Of a stretch of 64,000 nt of DNA, positions 17,101 to 28,100 are shown in pieces. The DNA is taken from contig NZ_JAUCGJ010000004.1 in assembly GCF_030378065.1 (NCBI RefSeq), positions 62,001-126,000 of the forward strand. The letters are read 5' to 3'. The position numbers and the translations under genes were made by a program. The stretch's first letter is position 1. Each line of letters starts with the position of its first letter. The notes beneath the pieces are model-generated. The model did not search any database and was not told the DNA's origin. It saw nothing but the letters and a program-made list of their open reading frames with translations. This stretch comes from Candidatus Venteria ishoeyi. GTDB lineage: Bacteria > Pseudomonadota > Gammaproteobacteria > Beggiatoales > Beggiatoaceae.

Positions 17101-19527
17101 ATGTCTGATCATTATGCAATTGCGATTATCGGCTCTGGACCCGCAGGCTTAAGTGCTTGCGCGAATGCCATAAAACAAGGCTTGTCTTGTATTTTATTAG
17201 AAGCTCAGCCCCAGTTTGCCAACACGGTGCAACATTACCAGAAAGGTAAATGGGTGATGGATGAGCCTGCGGTTCTACCGTTGCGCAGTGACTTACCGTT
17301 TCATGCGAACACCCGCGAAGCTGTGCTGGACACCTGGCAAGAGCATATTACAGAGCAACAGCTTAATATTCACTATAATGCAGAAGTGACTGCCATCAGT
17401 GGACAGAAAGGCAATTTTGCCTTACATCTGAAAGCCGATAACGATGAAACAATAATTTACGCAGAACAAGTGATCCTCAGTATCGGGATTCAAGGCAATC
17501 TGCGCCAATTAAGCGCGCAAATCTGTGATCCTGAAATCAGCATTGCAACCCGCAGCAGTGATAAGCAACGCCCTCTGGTGGAATACCAATTAGATGATCC
17601 GCTGGCTTTTGAAGGTGAAACAATTCTTGTCATCGGTGCTGGAGATTCTGCTATTGAAAATGCGCTGGCACTGGCAGAACAAAACCAAGTATTGCTTATC
17701 AACCGCCGTGGCGAGTTTACCCGCGCGAAACAAGCTAATAATGATGCCATACTACAAGCCATCAGCCAGGAAAAACTGGAGTGCCATTACAGCACCAGGC
17801 CGGTATCCATTATTCCGCATCCACATGATGGCAATGCCATACAAGCCACGCTGAAAACCCCGGAGGGTCAGGCAAAAATCACCTGTGACCGGGTGATTGC
17901 CCGCTTGGGCGCGACCCCGCCCCGCGCTTTTCTGGAAGCTTGCGGGATTGGTTTTCCAGATGATAATAAAGCCTCTGCACCGATATTAAACGGGCATTAT
18001 GAATCAACAGTACCCGGGTTATACCTTATTGGCGCAGTCGCAGCATACCCACTGATAAAGCAAGCCTTAAATCAGGGCTATGAAGTCATTGAATTTATTC
18101 TGGGTCATGATATTGCGCCTGCTGATGAACCCTTATTAATTGAAAAATTCCGGCGTTTACCCGCATTTCATTCAGTCGATACCACACTGGATATGATTCG
18201 TTTGAATATGCCGCTATTATCCGGTTTAACCAACCCGCAGCTACGGGAGTTTTTACGCACCAGTGAAGTACACTATCCTGAACCGGGTGAAGTCATTTTT
18301 AAATATAATGATTACAGCAATACCTTTTTCAGTATTATCTATGGTGAAGTACGGATTTCAGTCAATCGCGAGGATGCCAGTCAGATTGTCACGCTGCGTC
18401 AGGGGCAGTTTTTTGGTGAACTGGGCCTGATTTCCGGGCGTCGCCGCACCTCTACCGTTTATGCAGGTTCAGGGCAACAGTGTGTACTGATTGAAACACC
18501 GCGCCCTACCATGCTCAAGCTGATTAATGCCAGCCCGGTTGCCAAGGCACAAATTGATCAGATTTTTGTATTACGCGCCATTCAAACCAGTATTGCACCA
18601 GAAATCCCCGCTTCTGATCTTGCCGCCGTTGTATATTCTTCACGCATCGAAAGTTACGCGCCTGGCGATGTGATCTTTCGTGAGGGGGATCCCGGTGATT
18701 GCCTGCATCTGATCCGCAGTGGTTCGGTCACTGTTTCCCGGGAAAATGCTGGCAATGAAGTTGTTTCTTCCTATGTGGCTGCGGGGAATTATGTAGGAGA
18801 AACCGCGTTGCTCAGTAACAGTCCGCGCTCCGTTACAGTACGTGCGGCAGTGGCAACCGAAACAGTGCGCCTGGATGGTACTGCATTTATGGCATTACTG
18901 GATAAGTCTCCCGCCTTGCGTAAACGTCTGGAAACCCGCTTTCGCACCAATCTGGCACAACAGACTATGGCGGAAAGCCAGCCGCAGACGGGTAATATGA
19001 TTTCTTTTCTGGTGGCACAGGGCTTAGGAGAAGCAAGTGATGTGTTACTGATTGATGAATCTTTATGTATACACTGCAATAATTGTGAAGTAGCTTGTGC
19101 CGCGACACATGAAGGCACTTCGCGCCTGGATCGTGAGGCCGGCCCTACTTTCGCATCTTTACACGTACCCACATCCTGCCGTCACTGTGAACATCCGCGT
19201 TGTATGAAAGACTGCCCACCTGATGCGATTCACCGCGCGGATAACGGCGAAGTTTATATTGCTGATAATTGCATAGGTTGTGGTAATTGTGAGAAAAACT
19301 GTCCCTATGGCGTGATTCAAATGACGGGTAAAAAACAAAAACACACCAGCTTATGGTTGCGTTTATTGTTTGGTGTTGAATATGCAAAAATTGAGGCTGT
19401 GGGTGAACCAAAAGCCGTTAAGTGTGATATGTGCAAGGATCTGCATACGGGGCCTGCTTGTGTCCGCGCCTGCCCGACAGGTGCCGCGTTACGCGCCAGT
19501 CCTGAGCAGTTTATGGAAAGGCAATAA
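17101..19527 (+). CDS. Fusion of FAD/NAD(P) oxidoreductase, two cNMP-binding domains and 4Fe-4S ferredoxin
   Basis: This 808-residue protein is soluble by appearance. Residues 1-330 form a two-dinucleotide-binding flavoprotein with 'IIGSGPAGLSA' and 'VIGAGDSAIENALAL'. It resembles thioredoxin reductase or YpdA but lacks the TrxR CXXC centre. Two cyclic-nucleotide-binding domains follow (about 365-490 and 510-630), with phosphate-binding-cassette-like 'GELGLISGRRRTSTV' and 'GETALLSNSPRSVTV'. The C-terminal ~155 residues are a DmsB/HybA-like polyferredoxin with Cys clusters beginning 'CIHCNNC', 'CRHCEHPRC', 'CIGCGNC' and 'CDMCKDLH', enough for four 4Fe-4S centres. It may pass electrons from NAD(P)H to an acceptor under cyclic-nucleotide control. 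Substrate and partner are unknown. Confidence 0.88.
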   Translation: MSDHYAIAIIGSGPAGLSACANAIKQGLSCILLEAQPQFANTVQHYQKGKWVMDEPAVLPLRSDLPFHANTREAVLDTWQEHITEQQLNIHYNAEVTAISGQKGNFALHLKADNDETIIYAEQVILSIGIQGNLRQLSAQICDPEISIATRSSDKQRPLVEYQLDDPLAFEGETILVIGAGDSAIENALALAEQNQVLLINRRGEFTRAKQANNDAILQAISQEKLECHYSTRPVSIIPHPHDGNAIQATLKTPEGQAKITCDRVIARLGATPPRAFLEACGIGFPDDNKASAPILNGHYESTVPGLYLIGAVAAYPLIKQALNQGYEVIEFILGHDIAPADEPLLIEKFRRLPAFHSVDTTLDMIRLNMPLLSGLTNPQLREFLRTSEVHYPEPGEVIFKYNDYSNTFFSIIYGEVRISVNREDASQIVTLRQGQFFGELGLISGRRRTSTVYAGSGQQCVLIETPRPTMLKLINASPVAKAQIDQIFVLRAIQTSIAPEIPASDLAAVVYSSRIESYAPGDVIFREGDPGDCLHLIRSGSVTVSRENAGNEVVSSYVAAGNYVGETALLSNSPRSVTVRAAVATETVRLDGTAFMALLDKSPALRKRLETRFRTNLAQQTMAESQPQTGNMISFLVAQGLGEASDVLLIDESLCIHCNNCEVACAATHEGTSRLDREAGPTFASLHVPTSCRHCEHPRCMKDCPPDAIHRADNGEVYIADNCIGCGNCEKNCPYGVIQMTGKKQKHTSLWLRLLFGVEYAKIEAVGEPKAVKCDMCKDLHTGPACVRACPTGAALRASPEQFMERQ

Positions 19528-19571
19528 GTTATTTTGGAGACAATGCTTTGTCTCCTTACAAAATCCTGGTT

Positions 19572-21101
19572 TCACCTTAATAAATCAGCTAAACGCACCG
19601 CCATTTCGGTGCATTGTTGCGCATCACACTCAATTTCCCATTTTTCCAGATGCTCTAAAGCCGCGCACAAATCCAAATTATCATCCATCGCGGCTATGAC
19701 CGCTTGACCGCAGATATGCTGAATATGATCTAAAATTATTGTTTTATCCATTATTTCAGTTTCTGACTGCTCATGTATGGGACCCAGATATTCATAATGC
19801 CCTTGTGGATTTTTCTGGAAATTATCCCAGTGTAAATCAGATAAATGCATGACTGAACTTAAGTTTTGAAATGTGGCATATAGCGTGTTGGCTTGTTGCA
19901 GCAGCTTTTCAATAAAGGCTTCAGCACTGAGACCCTGGTGCATTTTTTTCTGTTCCTGTCCCAGGGTTTTGCAGGTTTTGACAATTTGCCACAGCCGCCA
20001 GCGATAACTGGCCTGATGAGAAATCGTGTAATAATGCGCAGTGGGTAAATAATCCTGATGCAATAAGCGCAGACGGGTATGGTTTTGTAAATTCAGCAGC
20101 GCATTATCCAGGGTGTCATGCAACCATTCATTATGTGACCAGCAGTACCATTGTTGCGCACTGTCTGTGGCGCGCCAGAGATTTTCGGCATATTCCACCA
20201 GGGTCAGATTACAGGCATTGAGCTGTTGCAGCGCTTGCCGGGTTGCCAGTGGCGGGTTACGCCAAGTAACGGGGACATCCGGCGTAGGCGTGGTGGGTAG
20301 GTGACGCTCTAAACGTAGCGGATACAATGTTGGGCTTGCAGTATCTGCGATTGTCGGCAAGCTGCTATCATTGTTGTCAACTTGCGCGCTTAGCAGCGCA
20401 GTAAAACCATCTTGCGTGGCTTCTGCTAAGTCCGCATTTTGCCACCAGTGTTGTAATTTCTCACCGTTATTGATGGGAACCTTGGCAAATAAATTCTGCC
20501 CCTGCTCACGGCAGGTGGTTAAATGATTTAGTGCCAGACGTACTGTGGCAACAAAAATTTCACGTATACCCTGCCCAGTGCTGGCTGCACTGCTCATGAC
20601 TTTTTCCAGTCTGTCAGATATGTTCAGCAATTGCTGAAGTTGCTGATTAGATAAACACTCGGCGCTGTCTTCAAAATTATTCTGAATAATTAAACCCGGT
20701 GCAATATCACGGCTATCACGCCAGCTTTGCAAACGCCTGAGATGTTCAAGATTAAGCGGCAGATTTTCCAGGCGGCTGTCTAAGACAAAAATAATGGCAT
20801 CTGCGGTTTTCAGCAAGGCTTCACGTTGTGCCCGACAGCATAGCTCCCCCGGCAGGCTGATAATCTGGGCTTCAATTTTACTGTTTTCAAACAAACCGCC
20901 GATATAACTGAGCCATTCAAAACTTTGCGTGGCAATATAATCTTCACCGTCATCTTTGCGCTGTTGCGGATCAAAAACGCCCCCAGGGGTTTTTAATTTT
21001 TTTTGTAAGGCATATAAACTTCTGGTTTTTCCAGCTTTGCTGGCACCTTCATAAATAATACGAATCACTACCCGATTATTGTCGGTATCAATGATTGCCA
21101 T
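19572..21101 (-). CDS. Small-GTPase-domain protein with C-terminal extension
   Basis: I chose the ATG at 21101 (509 residues); upstream codons in the same frame read through an intergenic repeat. The N-terminus is a P-loop GTPase-like domain: 'YEGASKAGKTRSL' as G1 and 'IFVLDSRLENLP' after the switch region. 'IIQNNFEDSAE' stands where a guanine-specificity NKxD would be expected, so nucleotide specificity is uncertain. The domain resembles MglA/Arf-like gliding-type GTPases. Residues beyond about 200 are not recognised. The upstream gene on the same strand is a COG3014 lipoprotein, suggesting a shared envelope role. Confidence 0.65.
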   Translation of the reverse strand: MAIIDTDNNRVVIRIIYEGASKAGKTRSLYALQKKLKTPGGVFDPQQRKDDGEDYIATQSFEWLSYIGGLFENSKIEAQIISLPGELCCRAQREALLKTADAIIFVLDSRLENLPLNLEHLRRLQSWRDSRDIAPGLIIQNNFEDSAECLSNQQLQQLLNISDRLEKVMSSAASTGQGIREIFVATVRLALNHLTTCREQGQNLFAKVPINNGEKLQHWWQNADLAEATQDGFTALLSAQVDNNDSSLPTIADTASPTLYPLRLERHLPTTPTPDVPVTWRNPPLATRQALQQLNACNLTLVEYAENLWRATDSAQQWYCWSHNEWLHDTLDNALLNLQNHTRLRLLHQDYLPTAHYYTISHQASYRWRLWQIVKTCKTLGQEQKKMHQGLSAEAFIEKLLQQANTLYATFQNLSSVMHLSDLHWDNFQKNPQGHYEYLGPIHEQSETEIMDKTIILDHIQHICGQAVIAAMDDNLDLCAALEHLEKWEIECDAQQCTEMAVRLADLLR

Positions 21102-21126
21102 GCTGTTGCTCCATCCTGATGAACTG

Positions 21127-21265
21127 ATGTTACGGGGTTGCTTGTTTTTTTTGCGTAACACCGGTGTTTGGCAAAATGCAAATGAAAACCAGCATGAAGC
21201 AAAAACGGTTTTTTCACATTTCAAACCTTCCAAGCCTGCGAAAAAGAAGCTTTTGCGTAACACCG
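21127..21265. repeat. Palindromic intergenic repeat, two arms
   Basis: 'TTTTGCGTAACACCGG' occurs near 21158 and again near 21250, with 'CAGCATGAAGCAAAAACGG' between. This fills the gap between the lipoprotein and GTPase genes. It is the same family as 7858-7930. Confidence 0.55.
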
Positions 21266-21266
21266 A

Positions 21267-22652
21267 TTAATAAAACTGTGCCATTTGCAGATAAAACCGG
21301 CTGCCAGTGTTAATCACTCTTAATATATTACGCGATCTGGCAGGTGCATCAATCGACAGATTTTGTCTTAGGCCTGATGCGCTATCCTGAAATTGTAACT
21401 GATGAATACCCGCAGGCACATGAATGCGCAGGAGTTGCACATTATTAGGCAGTGACAACCAACTGCGCAAATCAGCATGTTCACTGAATAAATTGTAGAG
21501 ATTAACCAGCAGACCCACTGCGTTGCCACCTTGATCATAACTGAATCGTTGTAATTCTGCTTTTGCCACGGCACGTCCAAGCTGACGTATAATCAATCCC
21601 ACTCGTTGTTCCTGCAAGGCTTTGGCAACCATACTGGCAACTTTGGTCAACATTTGGGTTCGCCCCAATCTATGCTGATCCCGGGAAACGATTAAGCTGC
21701 CCGGTATGCTGTAACCCTGGTAAATAGGAAAGCTGATGGCGACCAGGCCATAACGGTAAGGAATCGGAAAAGATACTTCCTGTTTTGGTGGTGCAAAACC
21801 GTTTTCATAAAAAATAATCAGTTCACTGCCTCCTGCATCGGATACATTATCTGACAGGCTGGCATCCTGTTGCAGCGTCTTTGCGGTTTCCTGATCACCT
21901 AATTGTTTTGCCAGACGTAATACATCGGCTTGAATCACGCTATTATCCGGTGCCAGTTTCAAGGCATTGCGATAGTCAATATAGGCATCATCGAGTTCAT
22001 CACGTAATTCATAAATGAGCGCGGAAACATAATAACTATAGGCATTTTGGAAAGATGTGCGTACCTGCGCGGCCTCTCTGTCCATTGCCTTAAAATAATG
22101 GTTGGCACGTTCAAAATCCACCGGCACCTGCTGACGTTTGGCTTCCAGTTTTTCCAATTCTTTGGCATAGAGGGTATTGGCTTGTTGTTGCGCCAGATTG
22201 CCGCGCCGCACTTCCACGCCAGCGCCTTCCAGGTCTTTCCAGAATAAATAATTCAGTGCCTGAAAGTGGTGCGCAAAAACCTGTTCAAAAATCGCACCCC
22301 GGTAAGGCATCACGTTATCATTGGTAACGAGCGCGACCCCCTGGCTGCCAATATCGCTTAAACGAAAAATTGCACCCGTATCATTATCATCAAATTCCGC
22401 CAGCGCACGCTCAAAAGTCAGCATACTTAAGGCGGTTTCCCCACGAATCTGCGCAAAGCGTGCTTTTTCCAATAAATTCAGCAATAAATCTGCATTACCC
22501 GCACTGCTTTGGGTATATAACAACTGCGGTGTCTGACCTTGATCCAGTTGCTGTAACTGCGGCTGTATTTGTTGTGGATAAGGTGACCATAAACTGCTGG
22601 CACAACCCGTGCTTAACAGGCCGAGCATGATGAGGAAGCTCAGTTTTATCAT
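21267..22652 (-). CDS. COG3014-family lipoprotein with TPR-like repeats
   Basis: This is a 461-residue protein with a signal peptide and lipobox 'LLSTGC'. Residues about 60-260 contain helical TPR-like repeats ('NAYSYYVSALIYELRDELDD', 'AYIDYRNALKLAPDN'). The C-terminal half is a conserved beta-rich region with 'IIFYENGFAPPKQEVSFPIP' and 'IYQGYSIPGSLIVS'. It matches the uncharacterised COG3014 family, which in many gammaproteobacteria sits beside lipoproteins that regulate peptidoglycan synthesis. Here the divergent neighbour is lpoA, 117 bases away. A cell-envelope role is likely; the mechanism is unknown. Confidence 0.75.
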   Translation of the reverse strand: MIKLSFLIMLGLLSTGCASSLWSPYPQQIQPQLQQLDQGQTPQLLYTQSSAGNADLLLNLLEKARFAQIRGETALSMLTFERALAEFDDNDTGAIFRLSDIGSQGVALVTNDNVMPYRGAIFEQVFAHHFQALNYLFWKDLEGAGVEVRRGNLAQQQANTLYAKELEKLEAKRQQVPVDFERANHYFKAMDREAAQVRTSFQNAYSYYVSALIYELRDELDDAYIDYRNALKLAPDNSVIQADVLRLAKQLGDQETAKTLQQDASLSDNVSDAGGSELIIFYENGFAPPKQEVSFPIPYRYGLVAISFPIYQGYSIPGSLIVSRDQHRLGRTQMLTKVASMVAKALQEQRVGLIIRQLGRAVAKAELQRFSYDQGGNAVGLLVNLYNLFSEHADLRSWLSLPNNVQLLRIHVPAGIHQLQFQDSASGLRQNLSIDAPARSRNILRVINTGSRFYLQMAQFY

Positions 22653-22769
22653 ATTTGGTTTCTCACTTTCCCAGATAGTTTCTGATATTTTTTAATAACG
22701 GGTATTCAGAAACATGACATAATAAAAATCATTATAGCGGTTAATTTTTTAATCAAGGACGCTGATTCC

Positions 22770-24620
22770 ATGCCTTTTCGTTTATGGCGGTTTTTTTCCG
22801 TCGTTATTGTATTATCTTTACTGTCCGCCTGTAACAGCTACTTAAAACCAGATAGGCAGCCAGCCGATGCTTACGCACGTCAGCAGGTGGCAGCCGGTAA
22901 TTATCAGGGTGCGGCACAAGCCTATTGGCAGTTAGCACAAAGCACACAGGCCGCAATGCGGGAAAGCTACCAGCTCACCGCCATTGAGTACGCTTTGCAA
23001 TCCAGGCAACTAGAACAGGTGCAAAACTGGCTTAGCCAGATAACCGCGCCTACACCGCAATCGCGCCCCAGAGTACAATTGATACAGACACAAATGGCTT
23101 TATTAGCGCACAAGCCGGAAGAAGCCAAAAGCCTGTTGGCGCAAATTCAGATACATTTATTAAGTGCCAATGGCAAAATCAGTTATTATTACCTGCAAGC
23201 ATTGAGCCTGGAAGCACTGAAACAAAATGTGCCTGCCTTATATGCGCGTTTAACACTGGATCCTTTGCTGCATCAGGCCAGTGCAATTCAAGCCAATCAT
23301 ACCGCTATCTGGAAAAGCCTGCAAAATCTGTCTATCACCCGCCAACAACAATGGCCCGTACCCCTGCCCCCTGATTTTCAGGGCTGGATTGCGTTAAGCC
23401 TGACAAGCCGTGAACCCGCTGCAAAATACCAACAAGCCTTGCAGCAATGGCGCGCACAGCATCCACAGCATCCGGCAAATTATGATATTGTCGGACAATT
23501 GCACAATCAGCCGCAACAAAGACCACGTTTTGCCGACCTCAGCCAGGTTTCACATATTGCTTTATTTTTACCTTTAAGCGGTAAATTCGCCCGCCCTGCG
23601 GGTATAGTTCGCGATGGTTTTATATCTGCCTGGTACGCCGATAAAAAAACCAGCAAACCCAAAGTTAAACTGTATGATGTGAATGACAATAATGTACTTG
23701 ATTTTTATCAGCAGGCAGTCAGTAATGGTGCGCAAATGGTGGTTGGCCCAATGGGAAAAAAGGCCACAGCGGCCCTGATTAGCCATTATAATGATTTTCC
23801 AGTACCCACTTTATTATTGTATCAACCCGAAGCCTTGCAGCAGCCCGGTACCCGCATTCCCAATAACTTATTCCAGTTCAGCTTATCTCCTGTACAGGAA
23901 GCGCAGATTGTAGCGCAACATGCCTGGTCTGATGGGCATCGCATAGCTTCAATATTAGTACCGGAAGGCACTTGGGGCGAGCGTCTGGCACAGGCATTCA
24001 GCATCCAATGGCAAAGTTTGGGTGGCAGCATTGTCGATTCACAATTTTATAATAAAAAGAACTTAGCTTCACCAGTGCGCGCAATCGCTCGCAGTGGCGC
24101 GGATATGGTGTTTGTTGGTGCATTTGCCAGTCAGGGGCGGCGCATTAAACCCCAGTTTCGTTATTATGGCGCAGGTGGCTTACCCTTATATGCCACCTCT
24201 CACCTTTATGAAGCCGAAGACAACCCCAGAATGGATAAAGATTTAAACGGGATTGTTTTTGTCGATATGCCCTGGGTTTTACTTAAAGGTTTCTGGAAAG
24301 AACCTAACTGGCTGGTGACAGCGGGAGAGAATAATCAGGCACAAGCCTTTTTACCCACACCCGACCCCATGTATGACAGTTTGCAACAACAATGGTCTGA
24401 GCGTATGTATGGCAGTAGTAAACGTTTATTTGCTTTTGGCATTGATGCCTATCAGGTGATTAATTATCTGAAACGTGTTGGTAATAATCGTTATACGCCC
24501 GTGCAGCAGGCTGGAGCCAGTGGTTTATTATCACTGAATAATCTGGGTATTGTGCAACGTCAGTTATTACGTGCGATATTTAAATCCGGTCGCGCCTTAC
24601 CTTTGAAGACAATACAATAA
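22770..24620 (+). CDS. lpoA: Penicillin-binding protein activator LpoA
   Basis: LpoA is an outer-membrane lipoprotein that reaches through the periplasm to stimulate the peptidoglycan synthase PBP1A. This 616-residue protein has a signal peptide with lipobox 'LLSACN', an N-terminal TPR-like helical domain (about 35-250) and a C-terminal periplasmic-binding-protein-like domain from 'HIALFLPLSGKFARPAG' onward. Length and order match LpoA (YraM). The next gene is yraN, as in E. coli; the usual upstream rsmI is replaced by the divergent COG3014 lipoprotein gene. Identification is secure. Confidence 0.93.
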   Translation: MPFRLWRFFSVVIVLSLLSACNSYLKPDRQPADAYARQQVAAGNYQGAAQAYWQLAQSTQAAMRESYQLTAIEYALQSRQLEQVQNWLSQITAPTPQSRPRVQLIQTQMALLAHKPEEAKSLLAQIQIHLLSANGKISYYYLQALSLEALKQNVPALYARLTLDPLLHQASAIQANHTAIWKSLQNLSITRQQQWPVPLPPDFQGWIALSLTSREPAAKYQQALQQWRAQHPQHPANYDIVGQLHNQPQQRPRFADLSQVSHIALFLPLSGKFARPAGIVRDGFISAWYADKKTSKPKVKLYDVNDNNVLDFYQQAVSNGAQMVVGPMGKKATAALISHYNDFPVPTLLLYQPEALQQPGTRIPNNLFQFSLSPVQEAQIVAQHAWSDGHRIASILVPEGTWGERLAQAFSIQWQSLGGSIVDSQFYNKKNLASPVRAIARSGADMVFVGAFASQGRRIKPQFRYYGAGGLPLYATSHLYEAEDNPRMDKDLNGIVFVDMPWVLLKGFWKEPNWLVTAGENNQAQAFLPTPDPMYDSLQQQWSERMYGSSKRLFAFGIDAYQVINYLKRVGNNRYTPVQQAGASGLLSLNNLGIVQRQLLRAIFKSGRALPLKTIQ

Positions 24621-24632
24621 GTTGCAAAAACC

Positions 24633-25106
24633 ATGTATCATGGTCCTTGGCAATCGGCTCAAAAATATCGGATTTGGTGGCGTAAGCTGGTATCTTATGG
24701 GCAACTATTTTTTAACTGCTTAAGCAAAACCAAGACGACAAAAAGACAAATAGCAAAACATTTATCTGATGGACAGTGGGCTGAGCAACAAGCGGAACGG
24801 TATTTGCTCTCTCAAGGTTTGATTTTACTGGCACGTAATTTTTCATGCACAGGTGGTGAAATTGATCGGATTATGCGCCAACAACAGACCCTGGTTTTTG
24901 TCGAAGTACGTTATCGTCAATCAGGTGGTGCTTTAGCCAGTATCAATCGCGCCAAACAACAAAAAATCTTAAAATGCAGCGCCCATTATCTGCGTTGTCA
25001 TAAGCAGGCGGCAATCAACTTAGCTTGCCGCTTTGATATTATCACCATTGAAGGTTTGAAAAAACAACCGACATTGCATTGGATTAAGGATGCATTTAGA
25101 GCCTGA
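24633..25106 (+). CDS. yraN: YraN family (UPF0102) nuclease-fold protein
   Basis: This 157-residue protein starts at an ATG 12 bases after lpoA. The conserved endonuclease-like core is 'GQWAEQQAERYLLSQG', 'NFSCTGGEIDRIM' and 'LVFVEVRYRQ', then 'KQQKILKCSAHYL'. Residues GEID and EVR are the putative catalytic set of this family. The first 40 or so residues go beyond the usual ~120-residue length, so translation may begin later, but I see no clearly better start. The role is unproven; association with lpoA is typical. Confidence 0.88.
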   Translation: MYHGPWQSAQKYRIWWRKLVSYGQLFFNCLSKTKTTKRQIAKHLSDGQWAEQQAERYLLSQGLILLARNFSCTGGEIDRIMRQQQTLVFVEVRYRQSGGALASINRAKQQKILKCSAHYLRCHKQAAINLACRFDIITIEGLKKQPTLHWIKDAFRA

Positions 25107-25190
25107 ATCAATGGCTTAGCGGGAGGTGTCAGCAGTTTTCAGTGTCTTTAGCATTGAAAACAGCTGATACCGAACTCAGATTAAATTAAT

Positions 25191-28100
25191 ATGATGTTCA
25201 ATCGACGTTTTCTTTTTTTATTGTTATCAGGACTGTTACTGCTGGCTTTATTAAGTCTTGCAGACGGTTGGCTGTTTTATCGCCAGCAACAAAGCGAACT
25301 TGAGCAACGTATTTTTACGGTGCAGCAACAGATACAGCAAGATCTGCAAACCTTCTCATCAGCAAATGCAAGCAGCCAGAAACGTTTACAACAGCTTGGA
25401 GAAATCAGCGGTTTACAGCGTTTGGAAATTCATCAAGCGCAAACCCTGTTGGCTCACTGGCAGGCGACTGGCAAGCGCAGCGATATGCGCATCTGGCAAT
25501 ATCCCCTGCTAAGTAAGCAGCAGCTTGGCAGCAAACCATCACTGAACTTATTAATTGGTGCTGATCTCAGCTTACTTAAAATACAAAGCCGCCAGCGTAT
25601 TTTGCAGGTTTTCATTGGTGGCAGTATTTTATTGCTGCTGTTATTTGTTTTATTTTCCTGGTTATTACATCGGCATTTTCAACGCCCTTTATCGTATATT
25701 ATTCATTATATTCGCAATTACCAGCCTGAAGATCAGCAAAATAGCTTAAGCCTGCAAACGCTGTTACACAGCACATCCCAAGAATGGTCTACGCTGGTGG
25801 AAGCCATTGCCGAAACCCACCAACATTTAAAAGGCGCTTATAATAAAATCCGTAAAAGTGAAGAACGCTTTGAACTGGCCTTGCAGGCAACGGAAGAAGG
25901 TGTCTATGACTGGAATATAGAAACCAATATTGTTATTTTTTCCCCCCATTGGAAAGCCTTGTGTGGCTATGCCGATACAGAAATTGATAATCATGCTAAT
26001 GAGTGGTTTGAACGTATTCATCCCGATGACTTGCATCAGGTGATGTCAGATGTTAAATCTCATCTTGATAAAAATACCCCGTTTTATAACAATATTCATC
26101 GTCTAAAACACAAAGAAGGTCATTATATCTGGGTACGCGCCCGTGGCATTGCCAGTTGGGATGAAAACGGTGATCCCTATCGCATGGTGGGCACCAGCCA
26201 GGACATCACCGCGCAGAAAGCCGCTGAAGAAAAATTACGCGAGAGCGAGCACTTTAACCGCACCTTAATTGACGGCTCGCCTATTGGTTTAATGCTCAGC
26301 GATATGGATGGCAATATTCTTGAAGTCAACAGCGCCTATGCGCAAATTGTCGGGCTGCCCATTGCCGAGATTCGTAAGCTCAGTACCTGGGACTTAACCC
26401 CGATTTCTTATCAGGAAATCGAACGCTCGCAAATGCGTTTACTGGAAAGTTCCCGACATTATGGCCCTTTTGAAAAAGAATACCTGCATCGTGACGGACA
26501 TCTGGTACCGGTGCGCGTTTCTGGTTTATTGATTGAAAAACAAGGCACGACTTTTATCTGGTCCAGCGTGGAAGATATTACCGAGCAAAAACGCTCAGAA
26601 GAAACGCTCATCCGTGCCAAGCAACTGGCGGAATCTGCTAACCTTGCCAAAAGTCAGTTTATTGCCAATATGAGCCATGAACTGCGCACCCCCTTAAATG
26701 CGATTATCGGTTACAGCGAAATGCTGCGGGAAGATGCAGAAGATATGGAAGAGAAGGGGTTTGAGGAGGATCTGGTTAAAATACACAGTGCCGCCAGACA
26801 TTTATTGGGCCTTATTAACGATGTGCTGGATCTTTCCAAGATCGAAGCGGGCAAGATGGAAATCTATAATGAGGTTTTCAGCCTGGAAGAAATGCAGGGC
26901 GAAATTGTTGCCACTATCAGTCCGATGCTGGAAGACAATGGCAATGTCATGGAGCTCATCACTGATGAAGACCTCGGTAATATGTATGCGGACTTGACCA
27001 AAGTTCGTCAAATGCTGCTGAACTTGCTTAGTAATGCCGCCAAGTTTACTGAAAATGGTACGATTACGCTGGAAATCACCCGTGAAATCCAAACCACAAA
27101 TAAGGAAGACAGAGAGTGGATTCAGTTTATTGTGCGTGATACCGGTATCGGCATGACTGACGCACAATTGAATAACTTGTTTCAGGCATTTACCCAGGCA
27201 GATGCCTCCACCACCCGCAAATACGGTGGCACAGGCTTGGGGCTGGTGATTACCAAGCGTTTTACAGAAATGATGCATGGTCATATCGATGTTAGCAGCG
27301 AATATGGTCAGGGTACTTGTTTTACCATTAAACTGCCCAGCCAGCATCTGACAGAAGCCGATCAAGTACGTCTGCAAAAACGCATGATGCTCAACGAAGC
27401 CACTTTTGCTTCGCTCGATACTGACAGCACGGTACTGGTTATTGATGATAACGCCAGTATTCGTGAGTTGCTCAAGTCCTATATTGAACGTCTGGGCTAT
27501 CATGTGGTGACCGCCTCAGGCGGTGATGAAGGTCTGCAACTGGCGCGGGAAAGCAAACCCGCTTTAATTACACTGGATGTGATGATGCCGGGGATGGATG
27601 GCTGGATGGTGCTATCTGCGCTGAAAACCGATCCTCAGCTTGCCAACACGCCAGTGATCATGATTTCCATGATAGAAGACAAGGCCTTAGGCTATTCTCT
27701 GGGTGCTGCGGATTATCTGATTAAACCGGTCAATCAGGAACAACTGCGCACCGTCCTGGCACGTTACCGCAAACCAAACAGCAACGAACACCTGGTGATG
27801 ATCGTTGAAGATGATGCCATCACCCGTGGCATGATGGAAGTCATGCTCAATCGTGCAGGCTGGCAGGTGTGCAGTGCGGAAAATGGTAAAAAAGCACTTC
27901 AGGTATTAGCCGCGCGCGACGCGCAGCATATTCCGCATCCTGATTTAATTTTACTGGATTTGATGATGCCGGAAATGGATGGTTTTGAATTCGTTGAAGA
28001 AGCCAATAAGAATCATACCTGGGCCAACATCCCGATCATTGTCCTGACGGCAAAAGATATCACGCTGGAAGACCGCTCCCGCCTGCAACGTCAAGTGCAT

